64,000 nucleotides of DNA, taken from NCBI RefSeq assembly GCF_001050035.1, contig NZ_CVTA01000064.1, forward strand, positions 124,001 through 188,000, read 5' to 3'. The notes under the pieces were generated by a model. The model made no database searches. It was not told where the DNA came from and saw only the letters and a program-made list of their open reading frames with translations. Of the stretch, positions 47,611 to 57,133 are shown one piece after another. A program made the position numbers and the translations under genes. Position 1 is the first letter of the stretch, and each line of letters opens with the position of its first letter. The DNA is from Mycolicibacterium komanii (lineage in GTDB: Bacteria; Actinomycetota; Actinomycetes; Mycobacteriales; Mycobacteriaceae).

Positions 47611-48318
47611 TCAGCCCGTCGGGCAGGTGGCCGCGGCGTTGCGCAGCACGGTGGCCGACGGAGCGTCGATCGGCAGCCCGTAGCCGCGCAGCACCGCGAT
47701 GAACTGGATCGCGTACTGGCAGTGAAACGCCGCGTTGGGTGGCATCCAGTCCGCGGGCTCGTCATCTCCCTTGTCCTGGTTGGCGTTTCCCGCGACCGCG
47801 ATCAGATTCGCGGGATCGTTGGCGAACCGCACCCGCAAGTCCTCGGGCCAGCCGCGCGCGCCGAGGTCCCAGGCGAGCGCCAGCGGGACGATGTGGTCGA
47901 TCTGCACCGCCGCCCCGGTCTTCTCGCCGCGCGTGAAGGCGATGACGGCGTTGGTGTACGGGTCGTGCAGGACTCCCGTCGCAACGGCGTTGGGGCAGCG
48001 CTTGATCGGGACGAACGTCTTGTCGTCGAGGTCGCGGTTCAGGATGTCGTTGCGGGTGTCGCAGCCGTTGTACCCTCCGGGCGCCGAGTTGTCGTCGGTC
48101 CAGCTTTCTCCGAAAGCCGCCCTGCGGTAGTCGTATCCGCGGATCCGCAACGGGATGACGGTCACCCCGGCCAAGACGTCGATGCCGGGTGCCACGGTCG
48201 GGATGTCGGCCCGCGCGATGAAGTGTGCGCGGTCCCCCGCCGAGTTGACCGCCTGTACGGCGACGATCACCGCGAGTGCGACGATCGCGGTCAGCCACCA
48301 CAGATGCTTGCGGTTCAT
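47611..48318 (-). CDS. Secreted HNH-family endonuclease-like protein (Rv2972c homologue)
   Basis: 235 residues. N-terminal membrane/signal segment (WLTAIVALAVIVAVQAV), then an HNH-type (DUF1524/GmrSD-like) domain: QIDHIVPLALAWDLGARGW, NDPANLIAVAGNANQDKG, ADWMPP. Two Cys pairs suggest an extracytoplasmic fold. Could act on DNA outside the cell; no substrate known. ATGA overlap with the recG stop; convergent with the aldo-keto reductases. Confidence 0.85.
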   Translation of the reverse strand: MNRKHLWWLTAIVALAVIVAVQAVNSAGDRAHFIARADIPTVAPGIDVLAGVTVIPLRIRGYDYRRAAFGESWTDDNSAPGGYNGCDTRNDILNRDLDDKTFVPIKRCPNAVATGVLHDPYTNAVIAFTRGEKTGAAVQIDHIVPLALAWDLGARGWPEDLRVRFANDPANLIAVAGNANQDKGDDEPADWMPPNAAFHCQYAIQFIAVLRGYGLPIDAPSATVLRNAAATCPTG

Positions 48319-50525
48319 GCCTTGTCCAGGAACTCCACGCGGTCGGTTTCGACGAACGGCCCGGCCAGCGCGGCCATCCCCGGATTCGCGGGGTCTCGCT
48401 CGTACAAGCGCGCGCAGAAGTCGCGGGCGGTCTCGATGATGTCGAGGTGCTCCTGCAGCGACAGGAAGCGCAGTGTGATCGCGCGCCCGGACTGGTTGTA
48501 GCCCAACACATCTCCTTCCTGGCGCTCGCGCAGGTCCAGGTCGGCGAGCGCGAACCCGTCCAACGTCGACGCGACGGCGGTCAGCCGAGCGCCGGCCTTG
48601 CTCCCCTGCGGCAGCTTGGTGACGAGCAGACACAGGCTCGGGTGCTGTCCGCGACCGATCCGTCCGCGCAACTGGTGCAGCTGGCTGATGCCGAACCGGT
48701 CGGCGTCCATCACGACCATCACCGTCGCGTTCGGCACGTCCACACCGACCTCGATGACCGTGGTACACACCAGCACGTCGATCTCTCCGGCGCGGAACGC
48801 GTTCATCACGGCGTCCTTCTCGTCGGCGGGCAGCCGGCCGTGCATGAGCCCGAGCCGCAGACCCGAGAGCGGCCCGCGACGCAGCCGGTCGAACAGCTCG
48901 ACGACCGTGATCGGTGGCGGCCCGCCCTCTTTGTCGTTGGCCGTCTTGTCGTTTTCGTCGATCCGCGAGGCCACCACATACGCCTGCCGACCCTCGCGCA
49001 CCTCTTCGGTGATGCGTTGCCATACGCGGTCCAGCCAGCGCGGGTGCTCGCTGAGGAAGACGGTGTTGGTGGTGATCGGCTGCCTGCCCCGCGGCAGCTC
49101 GCGCAGCGTCGAGGTCTCCAGATCGCCGTAGTAGGTCAGCGCGACGGTGCGCGGGATCGGGGTGGCCGTCATCACCAGCAGGTGCGGCGTGATGCCCTCG
49201 GGGGCCTTGCCGCGCAGGCGATCCCGCTGTTCGACGCCGAAGCGGTGCTGCTCGTCGACGACGACCATGCCGAGGCGCTGGAACTCGACGGCGTCCTGCA
49301 GCAGTGCGTGCGTGCCGATGACGATGCCCGCCTCACCGCCGGCGACCTCGTCGCGCACCGCGCGCTTCTGTTGCGCCGACATCGATCCGGTCAACAATGC
49401 GATGCGCGTGGCGTTCTCCACACCACCGAGCTGGCCCGCCATCGCCAGCGGGCCGAGCACGGCGCGGATCGAGCGGGCATGCTGTGCGGCAAGGACTTCC
49501 GTCGGCGCGAGTAGCGCGCACTGATAGCCGGCGTCGACCATCTGCAGCATGGCCAGCACCGAGACGATCGTCTTACCCGAACCGACCTCACCCTGCAGCA
49601 TGCGGTTCATCGGCCGCGTCCCCGCGAGTTCGCCCGAGATCTTCTCGAGCACATTTGTCTGGCCGCCGGTCAACTCGAACGGCAACTGATGGTGCATGGC
49701 GGCGACGAGCCCGTCGTCGCGGCGCGGGGCGGCCGGACCGGACTCGCTGAGCTCACCGTGGCGTCGGCCGACCAGTGCCCACTGCAGCCCGATGGCCTCG
49801 TCGTACGTCAGGCGGGCGACGGCCGCATCGCGGTCTGCGGACCTCTCGGCGGTGTGGACCGCCCGCAGCGCCTGGTCTTCGGTAATCAGATTGTGTTGTC
49901 GCAGAAAGGATTCCGGTAGCGGTTCGGGAATCGGGTCCAGGACGTCGAGCACTTGGCGCACGCAGGCGTAGATCTCCCAGGTCTGCACCTTCTTGTTGGC
50001 CGGGTAGATCGGGAAGAAGTCGCGTTCGAACGCCGCCAGCAGATCCTCCCCGGTCGCCCCGGACGCCTCCGCGATGGCGCGCAGCGACTTGGACCCGCGC
50101 ACACCGCCGCTCTCGTGCAGCACGAGAAACGCCGGATGGGTCAGCTGCATCGTGCCCTTGAAGTAGCCGACCTCCCCCGAGAGCATCACCTTCGCACCCT
50201 CGACCAACTGCTTCTTGAGGTACTTGACGTTGAAGAACGTCGCGGTCACCTTCGGCTTGCGGTGTCCGAGCGTGACAACCAGGTACTCGCGCCGCGGCTG
50301 CCGATTCGTCCACCGCAGTTCGGCGTTGGTGATCTCGTCGACGAACGTGACGTGGACGCCCTCCTCGAGTTCCTCACCCTCGTTGACGGTCGTCATCTCG
50401 TCGCTGTACTTGCGGGGGTAATGGCGCAGCAGGTCGTTGACGGTGTGGAAGCCGAAGTATTCGGCGAGCGGGTCCGCGGCCTTCTTGCCGAGCACGAAGT
50501 CGAGGCGGTCATTCAGCGTCGCCAC
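48315..50525 (-). CDS. recG: ATP-dependent DNA helicase RecG
   Basis: 736 residues. N-terminal OB-fold wedge domain, Walker A GEVGSGKT, DEQH box (VVDEQHRFGVEQR), motif III MTATPIPRT, and C-terminal helicase motifs GISQLHQLRGRIGRG. Rescues stalled replication forks by regression and branch migration. Two bases after the DhaL/FakA-like gene, a linkage widespread in Gram-positive bacteria. Confidence 0.97.
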   Translation of the reverse strand: MATLNDRLDFVLGKKAADPLAEYFGFHTVNDLLRHYPRKYSDEMTTVNEGEELEEGVHVTFVDEITNAELRWTNRQPRREYLVVTLGHRKPKVTATFFNVKYLKKQLVEGAKVMLSGEVGYFKGTMQLTHPAFLVLHESGGVRGSKSLRAIAEASGATGEDLLAAFERDFFPIYPANKKVQTWEIYACVRQVLDVLDPIPEPLPESFLRQHNLITEDQALRAVHTAERSADRDAAVARLTYDEAIGLQWALVGRRHGELSESGPAAPRRDDGLVAAMHHQLPFELTGGQTNVLEKISGELAGTRPMNRMLQGEVGSGKTIVSVLAMLQMVDAGYQCALLAPTEVLAAQHARSIRAVLGPLAMAGQLGGVENATRIALLTGSMSAQQKRAVRDEVAGGEAGIVIGTHALLQDAVEFQRLGMVVVDEQHRFGVEQRDRLRGKAPEGITPHLLVMTATPIPRTVALTYYGDLETSTLRELPRGRQPITTNTVFLSEHPRWLDRVWQRITEEVREGRQAYVVASRIDENDKTANDKEGGPPPITVVELFDRLRRGPLSGLRLGLMHGRLPADEKDAVMNAFRAGEIDVLVCTTVIEVGVDVPNATVMVVMDADRFGISQLHQLRGRIGRGQHPSLCLLVTKLPQGSKAGARLTAVASTLDGFALADLDLRERQEGDVLGYNQSGRAITLRFLSLQEHLDIIETARDFCARLYERDPANPGMAALAGPFVETDRVEFLDKA

Positions 50526-50527
50526 GG

Positions 50528-52168
50528 TTACTCCACCCCGATCAGCAGCGCGTCGCCGCGGTGGCCGGTGTGGTAGGTGACCAGTTCGGCGCCGAGGTGC
50601 CGTTCGTGTACGTGCTCGCCGAGCGCGGCGGCGACGCCATCGTCGACTCCGGCGCCGGTGAGAACGGTCACGAGTTCGCCGCCGGCGGACAGCAGCAGAT
50701 CGATCAGGCCCGCCCCCGCCGCGACCAGGTCGTCACCGACGACCAGCACCTCGTCGCCGGAGATGCCGAGGCCGTCGCCCGGCTTGCACATCCCCGCCCA
50801 GGTGAGCGCCTCCTCGGTGGCGACCCGCACCGACCCGTGCCGGGCGCCGGCCGCGGCCCGGGCCATCGTGTATCCATCGTCGACGGCCTGCCGCGACTCG
50901 TCGTGGACCGCCAGCGCCGCCAGTCCCTGGACCATCGACGCCGCAGGCACCGGCACGACGTCGATGCCCCAGCCCATCGCCGCCGTGCACCCGGCGACCA
51001 GTTCCTCAGCGGCGACGTATCCGTTCGGCAGGATCATCGCTTGGCCGGCGTCGGCGTTGACGAGCGCGTGCAGCAGCTGTTTGGCACTGACCGGCGCCTT
51101 CCCTTCGATCCGCAGCACGTGCGCGCCTTCACCGGCGAACAACTCCTCGGCGCCCTGTCCGTCGACCACGGCGAGCACGGTGCGGGCGCGCGACCATCCG
51201 CCCGCCGGACGCGCACCGACGGTGCCGGTGAGCGCCGTGATCTGGATGCGGCTGGGCACGCCCACCGCGAGGCCCGCCTCGACGGCGGCGCCCGCGTCGT
51301 CGGCGTGCACGTGCACGGAGTAGTGGCCGCCGCCCTCCGACGCGGCGGCGATCGCCACCGAGTCGCCGAGGGTGTCCAAGTCGGCGCGGAGCCGCTCCAC
51401 TCCCGCCGGCTCGCATCCGCGCAGCAGGTACATCACCTCGAACTGCGGGGCCTTGACGACGCGCACTCCGCCGGCATCGGCATCCGGGGGCGGTGCGGGG
51501 ACGTACGCCGTCCTGCGCACTGCGCGGCCCGTCAGCGTCGTGCTCATCGCGTCCAGCAGTACCAGCAACCCGCGTCCCCCGGCGTCCACCACGCCCGCAC
51601 GGGCCAGCACGTCGAGCTGGCCGGTGGTCCGGTCCAGCGACTGCGCGGCCGCATCCGCGGCCCTGCACACGACGTCCGGCAGCCCGGCGCGCTCGGCGGA
51701 GGCCAGTTCGGCCGCCTCGGCCGCGTCCTGGAGCACCGTGACGATGGTGCCGGGCACCGCCTCTCCCATCGAGCGGATCACCAGCACCACGGCGTGGCGC
51801 AGCGCGGCGGCGAACAGCGGCCCGTCCACCGCGGACAATCCGCCGCCACCCTCGGAAACCGCGTCCGCGGTGACCTCGGCCACCGCCCGCAGAATCTGGG
51901 ACAGGATCACGCCGGAATTGCCCCGCGCCCCGTGCAGCGCCCCGCGCGCCAGTGCGCCCGCGACCTCGGCGACGTCATCGGTATGGGGCAAGGCGTCGGC
52001 CTGCGCCCAGGCCGAACGCATGGTGAACAGCATGTTCGTCCCGGTGTCGGCGTCGGCGACCGGGAACACATTGAGCCGGTTGATCTCGTCGGTGTGGGTG
52101 ATCAGGTCACCGACCGCGGTGTGCGACCACGTCCGCAGCGTGGGGGCATCGAGCAGTCGAGCCGACAT
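50528..52168 (-). CDS. DhaL/FakA-like kinase (DAK2-domain protein), full length
   Basis: 546 residues. N-terminal DhaL (DAK2) domain with INRLNVFPVADADTGTNM and ALHGARGNSGVILSQI, then the middle and C-terminal FakA-type domains (QFEVMYLLRGCEPAGVERLR...). Related proteins phosphorylate fatty acids bound to FakB/DegV proteins. In M. tuberculosis the region is split into Rv2974c and Rv2975c; here it is one uninterrupted frame, so probably functional. Upstream of recG. Confidence 0.88.
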   Translation of the reverse strand: MSARLLDAPTLRTWSHTAVGDLITHTDEINRLNVFPVADADTGTNMLFTMRSAWAQADALPHTDDVAEVAGALARGALHGARGNSGVILSQILRAVAEVTADAVSEGGGGLSAVDGPLFAAALRHAVVLVIRSMGEAVPGTIVTVLQDAAEAAELASAERAGLPDVVCRAADAAAQSLDRTTGQLDVLARAGVVDAGGRGLLVLLDAMSTTLTGRAVRRTAYVPAPPPDADAGGVRVVKAPQFEVMYLLRGCEPAGVERLRADLDTLGDSVAIAAASEGGGHYSVHVHADDAGAAVEAGLAVGVPSRIQITALTGTVGARPAGGWSRARTVLAVVDGQGAEELFAGEGAHVLRIEGKAPVSAKQLLHALVNADAGQAMILPNGYVAAEELVAGCTAAMGWGIDVVPVPAASMVQGLAALAVHDESRQAVDDGYTMARAAAGARHGSVRVATEEALTWAGMCKPGDGLGISGDEVLVVGDDLVAAGAGLIDLLLSAGGELVTVLTGAGVDDGVAAALGEHVHERHLGAELVTYHTGHRGDALLIGVE

Positions 52169-52299
52169 GCCTTACCTCCACGAAAATGTGACGCCCCGCC
52201 GTGCGGGTCAGCCTAGCGATTGGAGCTGACAGCACCGGCAGGAAGTTGGCGCCGGTCGGTAGCCTGATCCGGGTCCACGCGCCGCGCGGCGACGGCATT

Positions 52300-52328
52300 T
52301 TGGCGATCGTTGCGGCTGCCGGTATCCT
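52300..52328 (+). promoter_or_regulatory. rpmB: Candidate promoter of rpmB
   Basis: TTGGCG at 52300-52305 and TATCCT at 52323-52328 with a 17-base spacer resemble a SigA promoter; the predicted start lies about 73 bases ahead of the ATG. The 239-base gap holds no other gene and also must contain the promoter of the divergent DhaL/FakA-like gene. Confidence 0.4.
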
Positions 52329-52407
52329 GGTCGGGTTGTCGGGTCGAGCCGCGCCCGCCGCGGTGCAGCGGCCCGAACCCCCACGTACTGATCTGAGGAG
52401 TTCTGCA

Positions 52408-52602
52408 ATGGCTGCCGTGTGCGATATCTGCGGGAAGGGACCCGGCTTCGGCAAGTCGGTCTCGCACTCCCATCGCCGGACCAGCCGTCGCTGGGATCCG
52501 AACATCCAGACCGTGCGCGCCGTGACCCGGCCCGGCGGCAACAGGCAGCGCATGAACGTCTGCACGTCGTGCATCAAGGCCGGCAAGGTCTCGCGCGGCT
52601 GA
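52408..52602 (+). CDS. rpmB: 50S ribosomal protein L28
   Basis: 64 residues, starting [21 protein letters not shown]. Two CxxC pairs (CDIC, CTSC) show the zinc-binding C+ form rather than the zinc-free paralogue. Start at ATG 52408 with GAGGAG 8 bases ahead; the longer frame from 52201 is not real. Monocistronic, divergent from the DhaL/FakA-like gene, a conserved arrangement in actinobacteria. Confidence 0.96.
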   Translation: MAAVCDICGKGPGFGKSVSHSHRRTSRRWDPNIQTVRAVTRPGGNRQRMNVCTSCIKAGKVSRG

Positions 52603-52647
52603 CGCAGGCGCGATTGCGGCGGGCACCCACCGGGTAGCCCCCGATGC

Positions 52648-53001
52648 ATGACCTCTCGTGCAGCTGCAAAACCCACCCTGATCGCCCTGGCGTCCGGATG
52701 TGCGCTGGCTCTTTTGACCGCGTGCGGCGGCGGCGATTCCGCCGGTGACGAGACTACGACCACGACGCCGACGACGTCGGCCACCACGTCGGTCGAAGTG
52801 ACCGTAGACACCAGCGCGCCCGAGACCGCCACACCGTCGGCTGAGCCTCCGGCCACCACGACCGGGGGCAACGGCACTGAGGGGGGCACCGTCGAGGTTC
52901 CGGTGCCCGACGCCCCGGCGCCGCCGGCGATCCCGCCCCCGCCGGAGATTCCGTCGCCTCCGCCGATCCCCTCGCCGCCGCCGATTCCGGGCGTCGGATA
53001 G
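52648..53001 (+). CDS. Threonine/proline-rich small lipoprotein
   Basis: 117 residues. Signal peptide with lipobox LLTAC (Cys about residue 26), followed by Gly, then a Thr/Ser-rich stretch (TTTTTPTTSATTS) and a C-terminal part made almost wholly of PPPxIPSPP units. No folded domain is apparent; such sequences are likely O-mannosylated, extended cell-wall spacers. Convergent with ung, four bases apart. I do not recognise a named family. Confidence 0.65.
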   Translation: MTSRAAAKPTLIALASGCALALLTACGGGDSAGDETTTTTPTTSATTSVEVTVDTSAPETATPSAEPPATTTGGNGTEGGTVEVPVPDAPAPPAIPPPPEIPSPPPIPSPPPIPGVG

Positions 53002-53005
53002 CTCC

Positions 53006-53689
53006 TTAGGGCAGCCGCCAGTCGATCGGCTCGGCGCCCATCTTCTCGAGCAGTTCGTTCGCGCGGCTGAACGGCCGCGACCCGAAGAACCCGCGCGACG
53101 CCGACAGCGGTGACGGGTGTGGCGACTCGATCGCGACGCAATCGGCGCCGTCCAGCATGGGCTTCAGCGTCGAGGCGTCGCGGCCCCACAGCACCGCGAC
53201 CAACGGCTGCCTGCGTGCGACGAGCGCGCGAATCGCGCACTCGGTCACGGCTTCCCATCCTTTACCCCGGTGTGATGCGGGGTTGCCCGGGCGGACCGTG
53301 AGCACCCTGTTGAGCAACATCACGCCGCGCTCGGCCCACGGCGTCAGGTCGCCGGTGGCCGGCGCCGGATGGCCGAGGTCGTCGGCGTACTCCTTGAAGA
53401 TGTTCTCCAGGCTGCGCGGCAGCGGCCGCACCTCGGGCGCGACCGAGAAGCTGAGACCGACGGCGTGCCCGGGCGTCGGGTAAGGGTCTTGACCGACGAT
53501 CAGCACCCGCACCTTGTCCATCGGAAAGGTGAACGCGCGCAACACGTTCTGACCCGCGGGCAGGTATCCGTTTCCGGCGGCCAGTTCGGCGCGCAGGAAC
53601 TCACCCATCTGCGTGACCTGCCCCGCGACCGGTTCCAGCGCCGTGGCCCAGCCGGCCTCGACGAGTTCGTGCAGCGGTTTGGCGGTCAT
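53006..53689 (-). CDS. ung: Uracil-DNA glycosylase
   Basis: 227 residues from ATG 53689, the normal length. Family 1 motifs: [21 protein letters not shown] (catalytic Asp, water-activating loop), the uracil-binding LLNRVLTVR and the DNA-intercalating [13 protein letters not shown]. Its ATGA overlaps the DUF1330 stop. Confidence 0.97.
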   Translation of the reverse strand: MTAKPLHELVEAGWATALEPVAGQVTQMGEFLRAELAAGNGYLPAGQNVLRAFTFPMDKVRVLIVGQDPYPTPGHAVGLSFSVAPEVRPLPRSLENIFKEYADDLGHPAPATGDLTPWAERGVMLLNRVLTVRPGNPASHRGKGWEAVTECAIRALVARRQPLVAVLWGRDASTLKPMLDGADCVAIESPHPSPLSASRGFFGSRPFSRANELLEKMGAEPIDWRLP

Positions 53690-53976
53690 CCGAGCCCCTC
53701 GACCAGCATCACCAACGAGTCGGCGCCGGCGTGGCGGTCCTTCGAGATCTCCTGGTACTCGGGGGAATCCGCCCACGCGCGGAATGACGCCTCGTCGGGA
53801 AACGACATCAACACGACCTTGTCGCGGTCCGAGGAGCCCTCCAGGATCTGCGGCGACTCGTCGGCCGCGAGCAGTGTGCCCGAGTAGCGGGTGAAGATGT
53901 CGAGGAAACGGGCTTGATAGCGGTCATACGCCACACGGTCCGTGAACCTCAACTGGGCGATGGCGTACACGGTCAC
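53686..53976 (-). CDS. DUF1330 family protein
   Basis: 96 residues, ferredoxin-like dimeric alpha/beta-barrel fold of the DUF1330 type: [48 protein letters not shown]. Function unknown. Lies between thiL and ung with four-base overlap to ung, so it is probably part of the thiL-ung transcript. Confidence 0.88.
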   Translation of the reverse strand: MTVYAIAQLRFTDRVAYDRYQARFLDIFTRYSGTLLAADESPQILEGSSDRDKVVLMSFPDEASFRAWADSPEYQEISKDRHAGADSLVMLVEGLG

Positions 53977-53991
53977 GACTCGACACCCTAA

Positions 53992-54945
53992 CTAGTCGAA
54001 CGACTGCCACCCGGCATTCCCCTGCCACACCGCGCCGTCGACCGACACCGCCTGCGCGCCGTCGTGAGCCCGACCGATCACCCGCCACCCGTGCGGAGGC
54101 GCGTCGGGAAACGTCGCGACCAGCGCGTGGTCCTCCCCGCCCCCGAGGATCCACGTCCAGGCATCGGCACCCACCGCTTCGGCGGCGCCGGCGAGCGCGG
54201 CACGGTCGGCGGCCAACGCGGCGGTGGACAGGTCGATGCCGACACCGGATGCCTCGGCGATGTGGCCGAGGTCGGCCAGCAACCCGTCGGACACGTCGGT
54301 CATCGCGGTGGCACCGCTCTCGGCGGCGACGCGCCCCTGCCCGTACGGCGGCCGCGGTGCGACGTGCCTCCTGCGCAGTTCGTCGAATCGTTCGATGTCG
54401 TTGCGCCACAACTCGAATCCGGCGGCCGAGCGGCCGAGGTCACCGGCCACGGCCACCACGTCACCGGGGCTCGCCCCGCTGCGGCGCACGGGCTCGCGGC
54501 CCTCGAGGTCGCCGAGCACGGTCACCGAGATCACCCACTGCGGGGCACTGACGAGATCGCCGCCCGCGATGCCCGCACCCATCGACTCGGCCTCCTGCCA
54601 CATGCCGTCGGCCAGCGCCAGCACCTGATCGGCGGGTGTGTCCGACGGTGCGCCGAACGCGACGACGAAGGCGGTCGGGCGCGCACCCATCGCCTCGATG
54701 TCGGCCGCGTTCTGCGCGATCGACTTACGCCCCACGTCGTTCGGCGTCGACCAGTCCAACCGGAAGTGTCGCCCGGCCACCAGCATGTCCGTGGACACGA
54801 CGGTCCTGCCGTCGGGCGCGAATAACACGGCGGCGTCGTCACCGGGCCCCACCGCGACGGCGTCGGGCTGGCGACGCCCCGCCACCAGGCGCGCGATCAC
54901 CGCGAACTCCCCCACTTGCGCCAGGGTCTCGGCGTCGGACGCCAT
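53992..54945 (-). CDS. thiL: Thiamine-monophosphate kinase
   Basis: 317 residues. ThiL/PurM-like fold with GDDAAVLFAPDGRTVVSTDMLV, VGRKSIAQNAADIEAMGARP (Mg/ATP site), GDLGRSAAGFEL, TDVSDGLLADLGHIAEASGVG and GGGEDHALVATF. Makes thiamine pyrophosphate from thiamine phosphate. First gene of thiL-DUF1330-ung; order agrees with Rv2977c-Rv2976c apart from the DUF1330 gene. Confidence 0.96.
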   Translation of the reverse strand: MASDAETLAQVGEFAVIARLVAGRRQPDAVAVGPGDDAAVLFAPDGRTVVSTDMLVAGRHFRLDWSTPNDVGRKSIAQNAADIEAMGARPTAFVVAFGAPSDTPADQVLALADGMWQEAESMGAGIAGGDLVSAPQWVISVTVLGDLEGREPVRRSGASPGDVVAVAGDLGRSAAGFELWRNDIERFDELRRRHVAPRPPYGQGRVAAESGATAMTDVSDGLLADLGHIAEASGVGIDLSTAALAADRAALAGAAEAVGADAWTWILGGGEDHALVATFPDAPPHGWRVIGRAHDGAQAVSVDGAVWQGNAGWQSFD

Positions 54946-55059
54946 GTCACCTCCTGTCGCGGCCCGGTCCGTTTCGTGCCGGCCTGAACGCAGGGCGCGC
55001 CTGCGGTACGTTAAGCGCCTGCGGCGTGGAGTCTATGCAGCGATGTGGAGGGACAGCGG

Positions 55060-55302
55060 GTGGTCGAGGCTTTCATGCTGATTCAGACCGAAGTGGGCCG
55101 CGCCGAGGTCGTCGCCAAACAACTCGCTGCGCTCCCCGGGGTGTTGTCCGCCGAATACGTGACGGGGCCGTACGACGTGGTCGTGCGCGTCGGTGCGGAC
55201 ACCCTGACCGATCTGAAAGCCACCGTGGTCCCCAATGTCCAACAGGTCGCCGGTATCACCAGGACGCTGACCTGTCCGATCGCCGACGGGGCGCATCAAT
55301 AG
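55060..55302 (+). CDS. Stand-alone Lrp/AsnC ligand-binding (RAM) domain protein
   Basis: 80 residues from GTG 55060, with GGAGGG 7 bases ahead. The sequence VEAFMLIQTEVGRAEVVAKQLAALPGV and AEYVTGPYDVVVRVGADT is the effector-binding half of AsnC/Lrp regulators; no DNA-binding domain is present. Such proteins may form octamers that bind amino acids or modulate full-length Lrp partners. Precedes the DUF3515 gene by nine bases. Confidence 0.85.
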   Translation: MVEAFMLIQTEVGRAEVVAKQLAALPGVLSAEYVTGPYDVVVRVGADTLTDLKATVVPNVQQVAGITRTLTCPIADGAHQ

Positions 55303-55311
55303 AGTTGGGCC

Positions 55312-55878
55312 GTGGATTCGGAGACCGGTGACGGACCCCCTCGGGCGCTACTGGTCGCCGCCCTGGTGGTGGCGGTCGCGGGAATCGCGGCGGTTTTGGT
55401 GATCGCGGTGATGCGCCAGGAGTCGGCGCCGCAGCAGTCTGTTCCGGTGGCCGCCGTGCCCGCCCCGCAGGCCACCAGTTCGCAGTGCGCCGACCTGCTC
55501 GCCGACCTCCCGGACGAGCTGGATGATCAGGCCCGCGCGCCGCTGGCCGATCCGGCGCCCCCCGGCGCGGCGGCGTGGCGCGCCGAGGGCGGAGGCGAGC
55601 CGATCGTCCTGCGCTGCGGGGTGGAGCGGCCCGCCGAGTTCGTCGCGGGCGCGCCGGTGCAGGTTGTCGACGACGTGCAGTGGTTCCGGGTGAGCGAGCC
55701 AGGCGCCGAGACGACGGACGCGGGCCAGGCGCGCAGCACGTGGTTCGCCGTCGACCGTGGGGTGTACGTCGCGCTGACGTTGCCCCAGGGTTCCGGTCCG
55801 ACGCCGATTCAGCTGCTGTCCGCGGCGATCGCCAAGACGCTGCCCGCCAAGCCGGTCACCCCGGGCCCACCGCGTTGA
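55312..55878 (+). CDS. DUF3515 membrane-anchored secreted protein (Rv2980 homologue)
   Basis: 188 residues from GTG 55312. One N-terminal membrane helix (LLVAALVVAVAGIAAVLVIAVM), then a DUF3515 domain with CADLLADLPDEL and VLRCGVERPAEF (two cysteines, likely a disulfide) and WFRVSEPG/TWFAVDRGVYVALTLP strands. Function unknown. Follows the AsnC-like gene; convergent with ddl across a hairpin. Confidence 0.85.
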   Translation: MDSETGDGPPRALLVAALVVAVAGIAAVLVIAVMRQESAPQQSVPVAAVPAPQATSSQCADLLADLPDELDDQARAPLADPAPPGAAAWRAEGGGEPIVLRCGVERPAEFVAGAPVQVVDDVQWFRVSEPGAETTDAGQARSTWFAVDRGVYVALTLPQGSGPTPIQLLSAAIAKTLPAKPVTPGPPR

Positions 55879-55954
55879 ATCTGCGTCCAGGGCACGGATC
55901 ACCCGCCGAATCGCGCCGTGGACGCACAGTCGACGAAAGACGCAGATTCAGCGC
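55872..55954. terminator. Bidirectional terminator hairpin between DUF3515 gene and ddl
   Basis: GCGTTGAATCTGCGTC at 55872-55887 pairs with GACGCAGATTCAGCGC at 55939-55954 (15 of 16). The left arm includes the stop codon of the plus gene and the right arm the stop codon of ddl, so the hairpin spans both gene ends. Inner CACGG/CCGTG pairing is possible. Confidence 0.6.
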
Positions 55955-57072
55955 AGGCCGGTGCCGCGGTTGAGCGCGGTCTGCACCATCGTGGCCAACA
56001 GGGTCGGATAGTCGACGCCGCTGGCCGCCCACATCCGCGGGAACATCGAGATGGTGGTGAATCCCGGCATGGTGTTGATCTCGTTGATGACGGGACCGTC
56101 GTCGGTGAGGAAGAAGTCGACGCGGGCCAGGCCCTGACAGTCGATGGCGTTGAACGCCTGGATGGAGAGCCCGCGCACCGCGTCGGCGACATCGTCGTCG
56201 ACCTTGGCGGGCACGTCGAGTTCGGCCGCGTCCTCGAGGTATTTCGTCGCGAAGTCGTAGAAGCCGTCCTCGCGGCCGCGCACCCCCGCGACGCGGATTT
56301 CGCCGAGCGCACTGGCCTCGACCCGTCCGTCGGGAAATTCGAGCACGCCGCATTCCAGTTCGCGCCCCGGGACCGCGGCCTCGACGATCACCTTCGGATC
56401 GTGCCTGCGGGCCTGGTCGATCGCCTGCGGCAGCTGATCCCAGGCCGTCACCCGGCTCACTCCGATCGACGACCCGCCGCGCGCCGGTTTGACGAAGACC
56501 GGAAGGCCCAGCCGCTCGCGCGCCGCGAGGGTCAGCGTGTCCTGGCGGGGCCGCAGCACCTCGTAATCGCCGATCGGCAGCCCGGAGGCGCCCAACAGCT
56601 TCTTGGTGAACTCCTTGTCCATGCCGACGGCGCTGGCGAGCACCCCCGCCCCGACGTAGGGCACCCCGGCGAGCTCGAGCAGGCCCTGGATCGTGCCGTC
56701 CTCGCCGTACGGTCCGTGCAGAACCGGGAAGACGACGTCGACCGCCGCCAGGATCTCCCCCGCCTCCCGGCCGAGCGACAGCAGCTGCCCGCCTCGGCCC
56801 GGATCGGCGGCCAGCGCCAGTTCGGTGCCCGAAGCGGCGGTCACCTCCGGCAGGCGGCCGTCGGTGATCGCGAGGGTGTCCGGCTGCGCATCGGTCAACA
56901 TCCATGCCCCCTGCGGGGTGATGCCGACCGCGACCACTTCGAAGCGCTGCGGATCGAGATTGCGCAGGATGCTGCCTGCGGAGACGCAGGAGATCGCGTG
57001 TTCGGAGCTGCGTCCGCCGTAGACGACGGCAACCCGGACGCGTCCGGTGTCGGGGTCATGGCGGGCAGTCAC
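55948..57072 (-). CDS. ddlA: D-alanine-D-alanine ligase
   Basis: 374 residues. ATP-grasp ligase: [21 protein letters not shown] at the start, [30 protein letters not shown], and the metal-binding C-terminal EINTMPGFT. Makes the D-Ala-D-Ala dipeptide for peptidoglycan; target of D-cycloserine. Functionally matched to the DD-carboxypeptidases at 20 kb. Confidence 0.97.
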   Translation of the reverse strand: MTARHDPDTGRVRVAVVYGGRSSEHAISCVSAGSILRNLDPQRFEVVAVGITPQGAWMLTDAQPDTLAITDGRLPEVTAASGTELALAADPGRGGQLLSLGREAGEILAAVDVVFPVLHGPYGEDGTIQGLLELAGVPYVGAGVLASAVGMDKEFTKKLLGASGLPIGDYEVLRPRQDTLTLAARERLGLPVFVKPARGGSSIGVSRVTAWDQLPQAIDQARRHDPKVIVEAAVPGRELECGVLEFPDGRVEASALGEIRVAGVRGREDGFYDFATKYLEDAAELDVPAKVDDDVADAVRGLSIQAFNAIDCQGLARVDFFLTDDGPVINEINTMPGFTTISMFPRMWAASGVDYPTLLATMVQTALNRGTGLR

Positions 57073-57133
57073 AACCTGCAGAGGCTACCGTCACGACCGT
57101 CGCCCGGCCCGCCCGCGATGGCCGGCGGCGGTA

